Position numbers and translations under genes: made by a program. This document shows positions 24,983 to 33,371 of a stretch of 64,000 bases of DNA, one piece after another (within the stretch, counting starts at the first letter, position 1; the number at the start of each line of letters is the position of its first letter). Below the pieces are notes generated by a model. It was not told the DNA's origin. It made no database searches and saw nothing but the letters and a program-made list of their open reading frames with translations. Source of the stretch: JAHBVH01 sp034432375 (GTDB taxonomy: Bacteria > Chloroflexota > Anaerolineae > Caldilineales > Caldilineaceae); assembly GCA_034432375.1 (NCBI GenBank), contig DAOUCA010000181.1, positions 62,001 to 126,000 of the forward strand, in the 5' to 3' direction.

Positions 24983-25244
24983 TGAGCCAACAGACCGCCC
25001 TCCTCGATGCCAATATTTTCTATCCGGCACCGCTGCGTGACCTGTTTCTGCAATTGGCGATTGCCGATCTCTTTTCTCTCCAATCAACTTAGCCTCGCCC
25101 GACACATTTTGTACGGCTGTTTCCAAGGTTCGGCAACGTCTCCAGAAACCATCCTACACAACCGCACAGTACCTTGCTATCCTCACGCGCCAAAGGTTGG
25201 CGGCCACAGTTGAGGAACTCGAACAGTTCTCCGAATTCATTTGA
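24982..25244 (+). pseudogene. Decayed PIN-domain toxin
   Basis: The ATG at 24982 opens 'MSQQTALLDANIFYPAPLRD', an exact PIN-toxin N-terminus with the first catalytic Asp, but stops after about 36 residues. In another frame the stretch before 25244 reads 'QYLAILTRQRLAATVEELEQ', like the C-terminus of this family. The central region carrying the other acidic residues is missing or frame-shifted, and the whole remnant is about 260 bp, whereas intact toxins need about 550 bp. The toxin must be inactive. Confidence 0.75.
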
Positions 25245-25260
25245 CATTCGATAGGCTAGC

Positions 25261-25299
25261 TTAACAAACTACGCTGCTTTAAGCAGCGTAGTTTGTTAA
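25261..25299. other. Perfect 19-bp palindrome at the left side of the TnpB element
   Basis: TTAACAAACTACGCTGCTT is followed after one base by its exact complement. It could be the foldback recognised at an IS605-type left end or a terminator for the toxin-antitoxin remnant. The flanking sequence does not decide. Confidence 0.6.
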
Positions 25300-25412
25300 A
25301 GATATAGCCCGTAAATCCCTGACCCTTTAGGGCTGGGATATAAGGGCTTCAAGTGCTTTAGCCGCTTTAGTCAAAACCCTGCGAGACATACGTAATTCAT
25401 GTAGTGACGGAT

Positions 25413-25448
25413 TTGCACAATCTGCGAAATGTAGTAATATAACTACAT
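25413..25448 (+). promoter_or_regulatory. Promoter overlapped by a palindromic operator before the RHH-like gene
   Basis: TTGCAC (25413-25418), 16 bp, and TAATAT (25435-25440) form a promoter whose start point would fall at or very near the ATG at 25447, i.e. a leaderless mRNA. The palindrome ATGTAGT-N6-ACTACAT (25429-25448) covers the -10, and another ATGTAGT half-site lies 30 bp upstream at 25399. Autorepression by the small RHH-like product is the natural reading. Confidence 0.5.
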
Positions 25449-25617
25449 GAACAAGAGGCATATAACAATACGGATATGGGAACAGACGGTACAGAATCTG
25501 CGCATGATCTACGCCTTGACCGGTGTGAGCATGGTTGAGATTCTTGACCGCATTGTTCGTCAGGAATTAGATCGAGTTCAGCAAGAGCAGCGTAATGCAG
25601 ATCCGAAAAGCCTTTAA
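25447..25617 (+). CDS. Small ribbon-helix-helix-like protein overlapping tnpB
   Basis: A 56-residue frame from the ATG at 25447 ends within tnpB (TAA at 25615), overlapping it by 23 bp. The product begins 'MNKRHITIRIWEQTVQNLRM', a short beta strand followed by a helix, then 'GVSMVEILDRIVRQELDRVQ', a second helix; this is the Arc/CopG-like pattern. A palindromic site overlaps its promoter. It probably represses its own transcript and that of tnpB, thereby limiting the nuclease. The fold assignment is by pattern only. Confidence 0.6.
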   Translation: MNKRHITIRIWEQTVQNLRMIYALTGVSMVEILDRIVRQELDRVQQEQRNADPKSL

Positions 25618-26770
25618 GTTCCGAATCTATCCCGATAGTGAGCAACAGGCAGAACTGGCAATCCAGTTTGGTTGTGTGCGCTTTGTCTACAATCACTATC
25701 GGGCAGTTCGTGAAGAATACTTCTACGAAACTGGTACAGGCTTGAATTACTACGATTGCCAGAATGATTTGTCGGAACGTCTCAAGGAAGAATATCCGTG
25801 GCTAAAAACCGCCGATAGCCAAGCGTTGCAAGCTGCAATCCGAGACCTTGATGCAGCGTACAAAAACTTCTTTGATGGACGTGCCGACTACCCCAACTTT
25901 AAGCGCAAGTTTGCTGTCCAGTCCCTTCGCTATCCACAGCGCTTCAAGCTGCAAGGCAACCGTGTGTATCTGCCAAAGGTCGGCTGGGTGAAAGTTGTCC
26001 GTCATCGCCACATTGAAGGCAAGATGAAGAATTGTACCGTGTCGAAGACCAAGACCGGTAAATACTTTGTTAGCATTCAATGTGAGATCGAAACAGCCGA
26101 ACCAACACCACTAACTGAAAGCGTTGGCATCGACTTGGGCATCAAGACCTTTGCCGTGTTGAGCGACGGTCCACCAATTGAATCGCCCAAGCACTTGCGC
26201 AAAGCCGAACGGCTGTTGAAGATCCGCCAACGGCGCTTGAGTCGCAAGGTGAAGGGCAGCAACGGACGGGCGAAAGCTCGACACGTTGTTGCCACGATCC
26301 ACGAAAAGATCGCCAATCAGCGCAAAGACTTTCACCACCAAGAGAGTCGCAAGATCGTCAATCGCTTTGGCTCTATCGGCCTGGAAACATTGAACATCAA
26401 AGGCATGGTCAAGAACCACAAGCTTGCCAAGTCTATAAGTGATGCCGGTTGGTCGCAGTTCGTGCAGTTTGTGACCTACAAAACGGCGTGGTCAGGGGGT
26501 GAAGTCATCAAGCATGATCGCTGGTTTGCTTCCTCTAAAACTTGCCACGTCTGTGGCGAACAGAACAAATCGCTAAAGCTTTCAGACCGGATTTGGGTCT
26601 GTATGCGCTGCAATGTGGTTCATGATAGAGACTACAATGCAGCGATGAATCTAGTACCAAGTACCGTAGGAGCTACGGGAATTGACGCGGTGGGAGATAT
26701 GAGTAGCGTAGGTAAGCGCTCAGCCCCCGAAAAATCTCAAGTCATGAGACTTGAAGCCCAGGTGCTTTAG
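25595..26770 (+). CDS. tnpB: TnpB RNA-guided nuclease of an IS200/IS605-group element
   Basis: The 391-residue protein looks intact. RuvC motifs are Asp180 in 'SVGIDLGIKTFAVLSDG', Glu264 in 'IGLETLNIKG', and the last Asp in 'HDRDYNAAMN' (344/346). A zinc ribbon, Cys317/320 and Cys336/339, lies between the last two motifs. The N-terminal 'KAFKFRIYPDSEQQAEL' is the usual HTH-type start. TnpB cuts DNA matching the guide at the 3' end of its reRNA (omega RNA), which helps the element persist. No TnpA accompanies it; instead a small RHH-like gene overlaps its 5' end. Codon use resembles that of neighbours less, with more AAG/CTT and lower GC. Confidence 0.93.
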   Translation: MQIRKAFKFRIYPDSEQQAELAIQFGCVRFVYNHYRAVREEYFYETGTGLNYYDCQNDLSERLKEEYPWLKTADSQALQAAIRDLDAAYKNFFDGRADYPNFKRKFAVQSLRYPQRFKLQGNRVYLPKVGWVKVVRHRHIEGKMKNCTVSKTKTGKYFVSIQCEIETAEPTPLTESVGIDLGIKTFAVLSDGPPIESPKHLRKAERLLKIRQRRLSRKVKGSNGRAKARHVVATIHEKIANQRKDFHHQESRKIVNRFGSIGLETLNIKGMVKNHKLAKSISDAGWSQFVQFVTYKTAWSGGEVIKHDRWFASSKTCHVCGEQNKSLKLSDRIWVCMRCNVVHDRDYNAAMNLVPSTVGATGIDAVGDMSSVGKRSAPEKSQVMRLEAQVL

Positions 26771-26784
26771 CCCTGGGTAGCTCA
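26640..26784 (+). ncRNA. Candidate reRNA (omega RNA) of TnpB
   Basis: In IS605-type elements the guide RNA overlaps the 3' end of tnpB and ends at the element boundary. Here the last bases form stems (TCAAGTC/GACTTGA at about 26738-26754 and CCCAGG/CCCTGGG at 26757-26776) followed by TAGCTCA. The guide would be read from the flanking DNA, i.e. antisense to the 3' end of oppF. The 5' end is a guess. Confidence 0.45.
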
Positions 26785-27783
26785 CACAAGAATACAAGCT
26801 GCCTGATGCCCCGCCCGCTCTTGATCCTCGTCTCCATGCACCACTGTAAGCGTCGGATCGATCTCCTTGCAACGTGCCATTGCCAGGGGACAACGCGGAT
26901 GGAAGCGACAACCGCTCGGTAGATTGATCGGATCGGGCGTTTCGCCTTGGAGAATGATCCGCTCGCGGCGCAACCGCGGATTGGGCACCGGTGCCACTGA
27001 AAGCAGCGCCTGGGTGTAGGGATGGCTTGGATTGTTGAGCACGGCTTTGGTCGGGCCGATTTCGACAATGCGTCCCAAGTACATCACGGCGATGCGGTCG
27101 GCAATTGACGAGACGGTGTTGAGATCGTGGGTGATTAACACAATTGAAATCCCCCGATCGCGCCGTAAATCACTGAGTAGATTCAGAATCTCAGCGCGGA
27201 TGCTGACGTCGAGCATCGACACCGGTTCATCCGCCAACAACAACGTCGGCTCCAACACGAGCGCGCTGGCAATCACCACCCGCTGCCGTTGCCCTCCAGA
27301 CAACTCGTGCGGGCGGCGGTCCATATAGCTCTCCGCCGGCTTTAACCCCGCATCTTCCAACGCTTTGCGCACCCGTTCGCGACGCTCGGCCCGATTTGTC
27401 ACCAGCCCATGAACGTGCAACGGTTCGGCCACCGTTTCGCCAATCGTCATCAGTGGGTTGAGCGATTCATAGGGATCTTGAAAGATCATCTGCACCTGAC
27501 GGCGCATCCGCTTGAGGCCAGCATTGTCAAGTTTGGTGACCTCTTCGTCGCCAAAGCGAATGCTACCCGCAGTCGCCGGCTCCATGCCCAACAGGGTGAG
27601 GACGAGCGTCGATTTGCCGCAGCCACTCTCGCCGACAACGGCCAACACCTCCCGTTCGCCCAATTGAAAGCTAACACCATCAACGGCATGGACAAACGAT
27701 TGGGGCGCACGCAGCAATCCTGGACGACCAACAGGGAAGAGTTTGCGCAGATGATCCACTTTTAAGATCGTTCTGTTGCTCAT
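26782..27783 (-). CDS. oppF: Peptide ABC transporter ATP-binding protein, OppF/DppF type
   Basis: A 333-residue ATPase: Walker A 'GESGCGKST' (about 51-59), signature 'LSGGQRQR' (about 159-166), Walker B 'LLLADEP', H-loop 'LITHD', and the C-terminal oligopeptide domain with the Cys motif 'CRFHPRCPLAMARC'. It energises uptake of peptides with OppD. It is last in a five-gene minus-strand operon and overlaps oppD by 4 bp. Its stop codon TGA is formed by the last bases of the TnpB element right end, so the original C-terminus may have been a few residues longer; the conserved domain is complete. Confidence 0.93.
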   Translation of the reverse strand: MSNRTILKVDHLRKLFPVGRPGLLRAPQSFVHAVDGVSFQLGEREVLAVVGESGCGKSTLVLTLLGMEPATAGSIRFGDEEVTKLDNAGLKRMRRQVQMIFQDPYESLNPLMTIGETVAEPLHVHGLVTNRAERRERVRKALEDAGLKPAESYMDRRPHELSGGQRQRVVIASALVLEPTLLLADEPVSMLDVSIRAEILNLLSDLRRDRGISIVLITHDLNTVSSIADRIAVMYLGRIVEIGPTKAVLNNPSHPYTQALLSVAPVPNPRLRRERIILQGETPDPINLPSGCRFHPRCPLAMARCKEIDPTLTVVHGDEDQERAGHQAACILV

Positions 27784-29063
27784 TGGCGCTTACCTTGTGC
27801 CGTGGGCTGTGGCGACCGCGGTGCCGTCTGCTGTGGATCGACCAAATGGCAACTAGCTTCGTGAAACCCACCTAGCTGATAAAGCGGTGGCTGTTCGACA
27901 TGGCAGCGATCAAAGGCGAGGGGACAACGCGGCGCAAAGCGGCAGCCCGGGGGCAGCGCGTCGAGCCGCGGCGGGTAACCGGGAATCGAAGTCAGCCGTT
28001 CGTTGGGGCGCGAGAGATCGGGAAAGGCCTTGAGCAACTCCTGCGTGTAGGGATGTTGAGGATCATTGTAGATCGTGTCGACATCGCTGTATTCGGCCAC
28101 GACGCCGCCATACATCACTAGAACCGCATCACAGATCTCAGCCACAACGCCCAGGTCATGGGTGACAAAGAGCACGGAGAGCCCCAACTGTTCGCGTAAG
28201 TCGGCCAGCAGCGCCAGGATCTGCGCCTGCACCATCACGTCGAGCGCGGTCGTCGGTTCGTCGGCGATCACCACATCGGGATCACAGGCGAGCGCCATCG
28301 CAATCATGGCCCGCTGCCGCATCCCGCCCGAGTATTGGTGGGGGTATTGGTCTTGTCGATTGGGGTTGATGCCAACGAGATTGAGCAATTCGGCAACGCG
28401 GCGACGCAACACAGCTTTGTCGGTGACGCTGTCGTGGGTTGTAATGCTTTCAGCGATTTGGCTGCCAATGGTGCGCGTTGGATTCATGCCCTTCATGACA
28501 TTGACCGGTCCGTTGTCGCGACGAGTTACAGAGCCGTTTGAGGGCTGACGGCGCGGCGGCAATGGCTGGCGGCCCTGTGGCAGCAACGAACTGCTCGTCT
28601 GCATGGTGTGGCGCGCAATCGGTTCGGCGATCTGGCTGCCAACGGTGCGTACAGGGTTTAGCGCGTTCATGGCACCCTGAAAGATCATCGCAATGTTCTG
28701 CCAGCGGACACTTTGCATTGATTTTTCGGAGAGATCGAGAAGATCGTGGCCGGCGAAGAGCACCTGTCCACCGACGATGCGCCCCGCCGCTGGCAAGAGC
28801 CGCATTAGACTGAGCATTAGCGTGGTTTTGCCACAGCCACTCTCGCCCACGATGCCTAGCATTTCCCCCTGATGCAATTGGAACGAGACCTTTTCGAGGG
28901 CGTGGGCGGGTGGTTTGCCGGCGCTCACATAATCGACTGACAGATCGCGGACATCGAGAACAAGGGGCACATCATCTGCGCTGGACCCTGCTGTGGACTC
29001 AGTTGTTGAATCCGTTCTAGTCGCGGTTACAACACTACGGGTGGAACTGGTAGGGCCACTCAT
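27780..29063 (-). CDS. oppD: Peptide ABC transporter ATP-binding protein, OppD type, with duplicated Q-loop segment
   Basis: A 427-residue ATPase, about 60-90 longer than usual. Walker A 'GESGCGKT' (73-80), Q-loop 'AMIFQGAMNALNP' (125-137), signature 'SGGMRQR' (245-251), Walker B 'VVIADEP' (264-270), H-loop His302, and the Cys motif 'CRFAPRCPLAFDRC'. The segment after the Q-loop, 'NPVRTVGSQIAEPI' (136-149), is repeated as 'NPTRTIGSQIAESI' (194-207) after a Pro/Arg/Gln-rich insert (about 152-189). The N-terminal 30 residues are Ser/Thr-rich. The start ATGA overlaps the oppC stop. Whether the insert impairs coupling to the permease is unknown. Confidence 0.92.
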   Translation of the reverse strand: MSGPTSSTRSVVTATRTDSTTESTAGSSADDVPLVLDVRDLSVDYVSAGKPPAHALEKVSFQLHQGEMLGIVGESGCGKTTLMLSLMRLLPAAGRIVGGQVLFAGHDLLDLSEKSMQSVRWQNIAMIFQGAMNALNPVRTVGSQIAEPIARHTMQTSSSLLPQGRQPLPPRRQPSNGSVTRRDNGPVNVMKGMNPTRTIGSQIAESITTHDSVTDKAVLRRRVAELLNLVGINPNRQDQYPHQYSGGMRQRAMIAMALACDPDVVIADEPTTALDVMVQAQILALLADLREQLGLSVLFVTHDLGVVAEICDAVLVMYGGVVAEYSDVDTIYNDPQHPYTQELLKAFPDLSRPNERLTSIPGYPPRLDALPPGCRFAPRCPLAFDRCHVEQPPLYQLGGFHEASCHLVDPQQTAPRSPQPTAQGKRQ

Positions 29064-29995
29064 GCGGCGCCTTCTCCTTGTGGATATAAAACAGCGGCTT
29101 CGGCAGACGGGCGAGCGACCATCTCCTCGCCAATCGAAAGATGATGGGTATCAAGTTTGGGGTTAAAGACCCGTTCCAGCCCATTGCCCAACAGCGTCAA
29201 CCCCAGCACGACCCAGATGATCGCAAAACCGGGCGGCACCAACGCCCACCACGCCCCGGCACTCATTGCGCCGCGGCTAAAGGCGAAGTTGAGCATCTGC
29301 CCCCACGAGAGGCGTGTCGGATCGCCCAACCCTAAAAAGGCTAACGTACTTTCGTTGAGGATCGCCGCCGAAATGACCAGCACCGCGTTGACCATCATTA
29401 GCGGGAAGACGAGCGGAAAGATGTGGCGCCGGATGATATACACGTTGCCCGCGCCAATCGCTTTGGCACGCTGCACAAATTTACGCTCGCGCACCGAGAG
29501 CGTCTGCGCCCGCACGACGCGCGCCGTTCCGGTCCAGCCTAGGATGCCGATAACCAGAATCAAGATCCATTGACCCCGACCCAGCAGCGCAATCAGCACG
29601 ATCATCAGCGGCAGGTCGGGGATGACCAGCAGAATATCGGTTAGTCGCATGAGAAAATTTTCGAGCTGACCGCCATAGAAGCCGGCCACGATGCCAATCA
29701 GACCACCAATTGCCAGCGAAATAAATGAGGCAAAAAAGCCAATCAGCAACGAAACGCGTGCCCCATAGATCAGGTTGGTCAGCACATCTTTCCCCGCGTC
29801 ATCACGCCCCAGTAGATAGTCACGGCTTGGCGGCGCATAGATGTTGTCAATCGTCACCCGTACCGCTTCCTTGGGATTGTAGGGCGCGATCCACGGCGCA
29901 AAGATCGCCATCACTACGACGATCAAGAGCATCAAGAGCCCCAATACGGCCATGCGGTTATGAAAAAAACTTTGCCAAAAACGTTGGATAGTCAT
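29060..29995 (-). CDS. oppC: Peptide ABC transporter permease, OppC/DppC type
   Basis: A 311-residue inner-membrane permease with six predicted helices, starting with an N-terminal helix at about 16-36 and an 'AVRVTIDNIYAPPSRDYLLGRDDAGKD' type periplasmic region (read in parts), then 'DVLTNLIYGARVSLLIGF', and the ATPase-contact loop 'RAKAIGAGNVYIIRRHIFP'. The C-terminal tail has extra polar residues. It forms the channel with OppB. Its stop overlaps the oppD start by 4 bp. Its 180-bp upstream gap to oppB contains a CATCACG tandem array. Confidence 0.92.
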   Translation of the reverse strand: MTIQRFWQSFFHNRMAVLGLLMLLIVVVMAIFAPWIAPYNPKEAVRVTIDNIYAPPSRDYLLGRDDAGKDVLTNLIYGARVSLLIGFFASFISLAIGGLIGIVAGFYGGQLENFLMRLTDILLVIPDLPLMIVLIALLGRGQWILILVIGILGWTGTARVVRAQTLSVRERKFVQRAKAIGAGNVYIIRRHIFPLVFPLMMVNAVLVISAAILNESTLAFLGLGDPTRLSWGQMLNFAFSRGAMSAGAWWALVPPGFAIIWVVLGLTLLGNGLERVFNPKLDTHHLSIGEEMVARPSAEAAVLYPQGEGAA

Positions 29996-30120
29996 AGGAA
30001 TAGAAAGAAGGTTGTAGACCGTGTTGCGTAGTGCGTGAACTGCGTTGCGCTCGCTGTAGCTGAGTCAGCCGCTTTCCACTGCGCGATGTTGTGCTGAACA
30101 ATGCTAACGCTGACAATGGT

Positions 30121-30173
30121 TCCCGCATCACGCATCACGCATCACGCATCACGCATCACGCATCACGCATCCC
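30121..30173. repeat. CATCACG 7-bp tandem array
   Basis: Seven near-perfect CATCACG units sit between oppB and oppC, just downstream of the oppB stop codon. The unit GCGTGTT at 52859-52923 has the same 7-bp period but a different sequence. Confidence 0.8.
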
Positions 30174-30175
30174 GC

Positions 30176-31138
30176 TTACGTCGCCCGCACACGCGGATCC
30201 AAATACGAATAAAGCCGATCAGCACAGAGATTGGCCAAGATAACGCTGATAGCCAGCAGCAGGAACGCCCCTTGGAGGACGGGGTAATCCTGCCGGCCAA
30301 CCGCTTCGACCACCGTATGACCGAGGCCGGGCCACGAGAAGACCGTTTCGATCTCGATCGCGCCGGCGACGGTGAAACCGAGGTTGAGGGCAACGACGGT
30401 GACGGTCGGCAACAGGGCATTGCGCAGGGCATGATCGCGCAAGATTTGAAAGCTGTTGAGCCCTTTGGCTTTGGCGGTTAGGATGTAATCTTCGGAAAAG
30501 ATATCGAGCACGGCACTGCGCATGAAGAGGGTGTATTGGCCGGCATAGATGATCGTGTAGGTGAGCGTCGGCAGTAACATGTGGCGGCCGATATCGAGCC
30601 AGCGTTGCCAGATCGTTGCAAAGTTGCCGCCGGCGGTGACCTTGCCGCCAATCGGCAGGCCCAGTTGGCTGCTACCCCAGAAGAGCAGAATAATGCCCAG
30701 CCAAAAGGTTGGCGCGGCCCATGCCACCAGGCTAGCGACCAGCACCGAGTAGTCAACGGCGCTGCGCGATCGCCATGCCGCCAGAACACCGAGTGCGATG
30801 CCAAGAATGATTGAGAAGAAGGTGCCGGCCCCAATCAGCAGCAGTGTATTCCAGAGATTTTCGAGCAGGATCTGCGCGACCGGGCGTTGGGTGTGAAAGC
30901 TGGTGCCCAACTCGCCTTGCAACAAGTTGCGCACGTAGAGCAGGAATTGGACGTAGAGTGGCTTGTCCAGCCCAAAGCGCACCCGAATTGCTTCGACTGC
31001 CTGTTGTGTTAGGCGCGGGTCGCGCACGGCGCGCGCCGGATCCCCAGGTAAAATCCGAAAGAGAAAGAAGTTGAGTACCACCACAAAGGCGACCGTGAGC
31101 AGTGCCCAACCAAGTTTACGTAGCAAGTAATGGTTCAT
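30176..31138 (-). CDS. oppB: Peptide ABC transporter permease, OppB/DppB type
   Basis: From the ATG at 31138 ('MNHYLLRKLGWALL') the product has about 320 residues; an upstream frame start at 31165 would add nine. Six helices and the family regions 'FFLFRILPGDPARAVRDPRL', 'LGTSFHTQRPVAQIL' and the ATPase-contact loop 'TAKAKGLNSFQILRDHALRN' are present. It pairs with OppC to move peptides across the membrane. Compared with its binding-protein gene it is separated by 400 bp containing a MITE, so the five genes may not all be on one transcript. Confidence 0.92.
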   Translation of the reverse strand: MNHYLLRKLGWALLTVAFVVVLNFFLFRILPGDPARAVRDPRLTQQAVEAIRVRFGLDKPLYVQFLLYVRNLLQGELGTSFHTQRPVAQILLENLWNTLLLIGAGTFFSIILGIALGVLAAWRSRSAVDYSVLVASLVAWAAPTFWLGIILLFWGSSQLGLPIGGKVTAGGNFATIWQRWLDIGRHMLLPTLTYTIIYAGQYTLFMRSAVLDIFSEDYILTAKAKGLNSFQILRDHALRNALLPTVTVVALNLGFTVAGAIEIETVFSWPGLGHTVVEAVGRQDYPVLQGAFLLLAISVILANLCADRLYSYLDPRVRAT

Positions 31139-31427
31139 GCGATCTGAAAGAACAGTAACCAGCAACTAAAAACCTATCTGAAAATTCGGTTGTGGCCCAG
31201 TGGGAACAGAGAATTTACGGATAGATACTAAGGCATTGACACAAAACGTACAAAATTTTTCTGTATAGTTTTGCCTGTTTTATCAAGAAAGTCTTAACAG
31301 GTGTAGGGAACGCCAGTTGAGTAGGCTGCGGCAGTATGCAACTTATCGAAACGAGCGTGCGCGACTCGCTCGGTTTCGATACAATTCGAGAATCACTCAA
31401 CCAGCGCTACCTCTCACATTTACTTTA
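31139..31427. other. Gap between oppA and oppB, no gene
   Basis: Besides the MITE at 31428-31553, the gap holds an interrupted inverted repeat at about 31347-31381 (TCGAAACGAGCG / CGCTCGGTTTCGA). No ribosome binding site with a convincing reading frame is present. Confidence 0.5.
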
Positions 31428-31553
31428 CTCATGTTACGTAGTAAAGATGCCGGTCTCGAGTACGCCGCATCCCCAGATGCGGATCGACCCGCATCTGGGG
31501 ATGCGGCGTACTCGAGTCGCGCGGCACCTTTATGGGAAGATGCGTAACATGAG
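31428..31553. mobile_element. MITE family A, copy 2 (126 bp)
   Basis: Inverted copy of the element at 14113-14238, of the same length. The ends are CTCATGTTACGTA and TGCGTAACATGAG (one mismatch), with the same long central hairpin built on GCCGCATCCCCAGATGCGG. A perfect 8-bp duplication TTACTTTA flanks it (31420-31427 and 31554-31561). It inserted 4 bp past the stop codon of the oppA-like gene. Confidence 0.88.
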
Positions 31554-31565
31554 TTACTTTACAAA

Positions 31566-33281
31566 CTACTGCACAGGCTCGATGACTACTAGATTTTTGT
31601 GATTTTCCAATTCGAGGGTCGGCTGATCGGTAATCCAGCCGGTAAAGCGGTCGCTGCGGTAGGCCTCCACCTTGTTTTGGTAGTAGGGAATGATGTAGAC
31701 CACATCGTCAAAGACGATCTGCTGCATCTGGTAGACAATCGCACGGCGCTTCTCCGGGTCCAGTTCAACGGCCTGTTGATCATAGAGCGCATCAAATTCC
31801 GTATTCGCATAGCCAGTCTCACTGCTGCCAGTCGAGATCTGATCGGTGCGCATGACGCCGAGTGGATCGTTCGGATCGGGTCCCCAACTCCAGCCCCAGA
31901 TCATAATGTCAAAATCAAACGCCGGACAGCAGGCGGTGGTCAGCGCATCGGGATCAACGGCCTGTGGCTCGGTCTTGACGCCGATTTCGCCCCAGGTTTG
32001 CCCAAGTAATTCAGCAATGCGTGGCGCTTCGGGAATGTCATTGGCCCACTGCAGGCGGAAGGTGAGGGGGCGGCTGCCGTCGGGCATTTCGCGAATGCCA
32101 TCGCCATCGGTGTCGAGATAGCCGGCATCATCGAGGATCTGATTGGCCAGGGCTGTATCGAAGGCATAATCTTCGATCTGGTCGTTATACCAATAGGCCT
32201 GCCCCGAGGCAACAAGGGTCAGTCCTGGATCGGCCAGGCCAAGCATGGCGACATCGATAATATTTTGTTTGTCGGTGGCGTGGGCCAGTGCCAGCCGCAC
32301 ATTGCGGTCGAGCAGCGCCGGGTGGCCAGTGCAAAGACCGCCGTCGTCTTTTGGACAATTTTCGGGCGTCACCTGATTAAAGATAACATCACGCACCGAT
32401 GGCCCCAACGGCGCGCCGGTGACCAAGGTCACATTTTCGGCGCGATTGAGTGTGGGCACGGCGGTGTTAGGCATCTCGGTGATCATGTCGACCTGGTCGG
32501 TCTGTAGCGCCTGCACCAGCGCATCTTCGTTGCCAAAAGTCTGGAAGATCGCTTCATCGATTTTGGGAGGGCCTTGAAAATACTCCTTGTTGGCAACGAG
32601 ATGGACAAACTCGTTCTGTTGATACTCCTGCATCTTAAAAGGACCACTGCCGATCATCGCTAGATTTTCAAATTCGGCGGCAGCGTTGCCTTCGGCATAT
32701 TGCGACCAGATATGTTCGGGTAAGATGTAGAGCGCCAGCAGTTGGCTCTCTAGATTGGGAATCGCCTCATTCAACGTCAGTACGACCGTGCTGTCGTCGG
32801 GTGCCTCAATGGTATCAAAGGCCAGGGTGTAGAAGTTGAGATAGGGAAAATCTTCGTGTGTTTTGTAGAGATTGAGCGAGAAGGCAACATCTTTGGCGGT
32901 CAAGGGCGTGCCATCGTGAAAAGTGATCCCTTGATGGATCTTAAAGGTATAGACCGTGCCATCATCCGAGACATCCACACTGTCGGCTATATCCAATTTA
33001 AACGTGCCATCAAATTGCAGATCATACAGGGTATCATAGACGAGATCGTAGATGGTGTAGGATTCGGCGAGAATCCCGGCTCCGGGATTGAGGGTGTCGG
33101 GGCTGCCCGGCCACCCGACGCGCAATGTCGCGGTCCCGGCGGGAGCCGTGGTTTCCCCGGCTGGTTGATTCGTGCTGGTGGTTGATCGTGTGCCGGCACA
33201 CGCCGCAACTAGAATTAACAAAAAGAGTGACATGACAACCAAACCGCTACGGTACACAAGCCGAGCCATGCGGTAAACCAT
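31566..33281 (-). CDS. Peptide ABC transporter substrate-binding lipoprotein (SBP family 5)
   Basis: AGGAG lies 6 nt before the ATG at 33281. The 571-residue protein has a lipoprotein signal with lipobox 'LVAAC' (about 24-28), a Thr/Ser linker, then an SBP-bac-5 fold: 'WPGSPDTLNPGAG', 'YTFKIHQGITFHDGTPLTAKD', 'VRLALAHATDKQNIIDVA', 'WSWGPDPNDPLGVMRTD'. It captures peptides (or another substrate of the family, e.g. sugars or nickel) outside the membrane and delivers them to OppBC. It is the first gene of the minus-strand operon. Confidence 0.9.
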   Translation of the reverse strand: MVYRMARLVYRSGLVVMSLFLLILVAACAGTRSTTSTNQPAGETTAPAGTATLRVGWPGSPDTLNPGAGILAESYTIYDLVYDTLYDLQFDGTFKLDIADSVDVSDDGTVYTFKIHQGITFHDGTPLTAKDVAFSLNLYKTHEDFPYLNFYTLAFDTIEAPDDSTVVLTLNEAIPNLESQLLALYILPEHIWSQYAEGNAAAEFENLAMIGSGPFKMQEYQQNEFVHLVANKEYFQGPPKIDEAIFQTFGNEDALVQALQTDQVDMITEMPNTAVPTLNRAENVTLVTGAPLGPSVRDVIFNQVTPENCPKDDGGLCTGHPALLDRNVRLALAHATDKQNIIDVAMLGLADPGLTLVASGQAYWYNDQIEDYAFDTALANQILDDAGYLDTDGDGIREMPDGSRPLTFRLQWANDIPEAPRIAELLGQTWGEIGVKTEPQAVDPDALTTACCPAFDFDIMIWGWSWGPDPNDPLGVMRTDQISTGSSETGYANTEFDALYDQQAVELDPEKRRAIVYQMQQIVFDDVVYIIPYYQNKVEAYRSDRFTGWITDQPTLELENHKNLVVIEPVQ

Positions 33282-33371
33282 ACGATTCTCCTTTTACTCT
33301 GGACGGAAGGGCGGCGTCAGTGGTAGGAGCCGAGGACGGTACCCTTATTGATCAACCGTGGGTTGAGTCGA

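Larger units (their letters stand above)
25250..26784 (+). mobile_element. IS200/IS605-group TnpB-only element
   Basis: The element contains a 39-nt palindrome at 25261-25299, a left-end-like region with GCCC...GGGCT pairs at about 25308-25350, a small RHH-like gene, tnpB, and a right end ending GGTAGCTCA at 26784. No tnpA transposase is present, so it cannot move alone. The right end falls inside the stop codon of the neighbouring oppF. The left boundary is approximate, and the element follows the decayed toxin directly. Confidence 0.6.

Noticed and set aside
25250..26784. Complete autonomous IS605 element
   Set aside because: No TnpA Y1 transposase frame is present on either strand; only tnpB and a small RHH-like frame exist.
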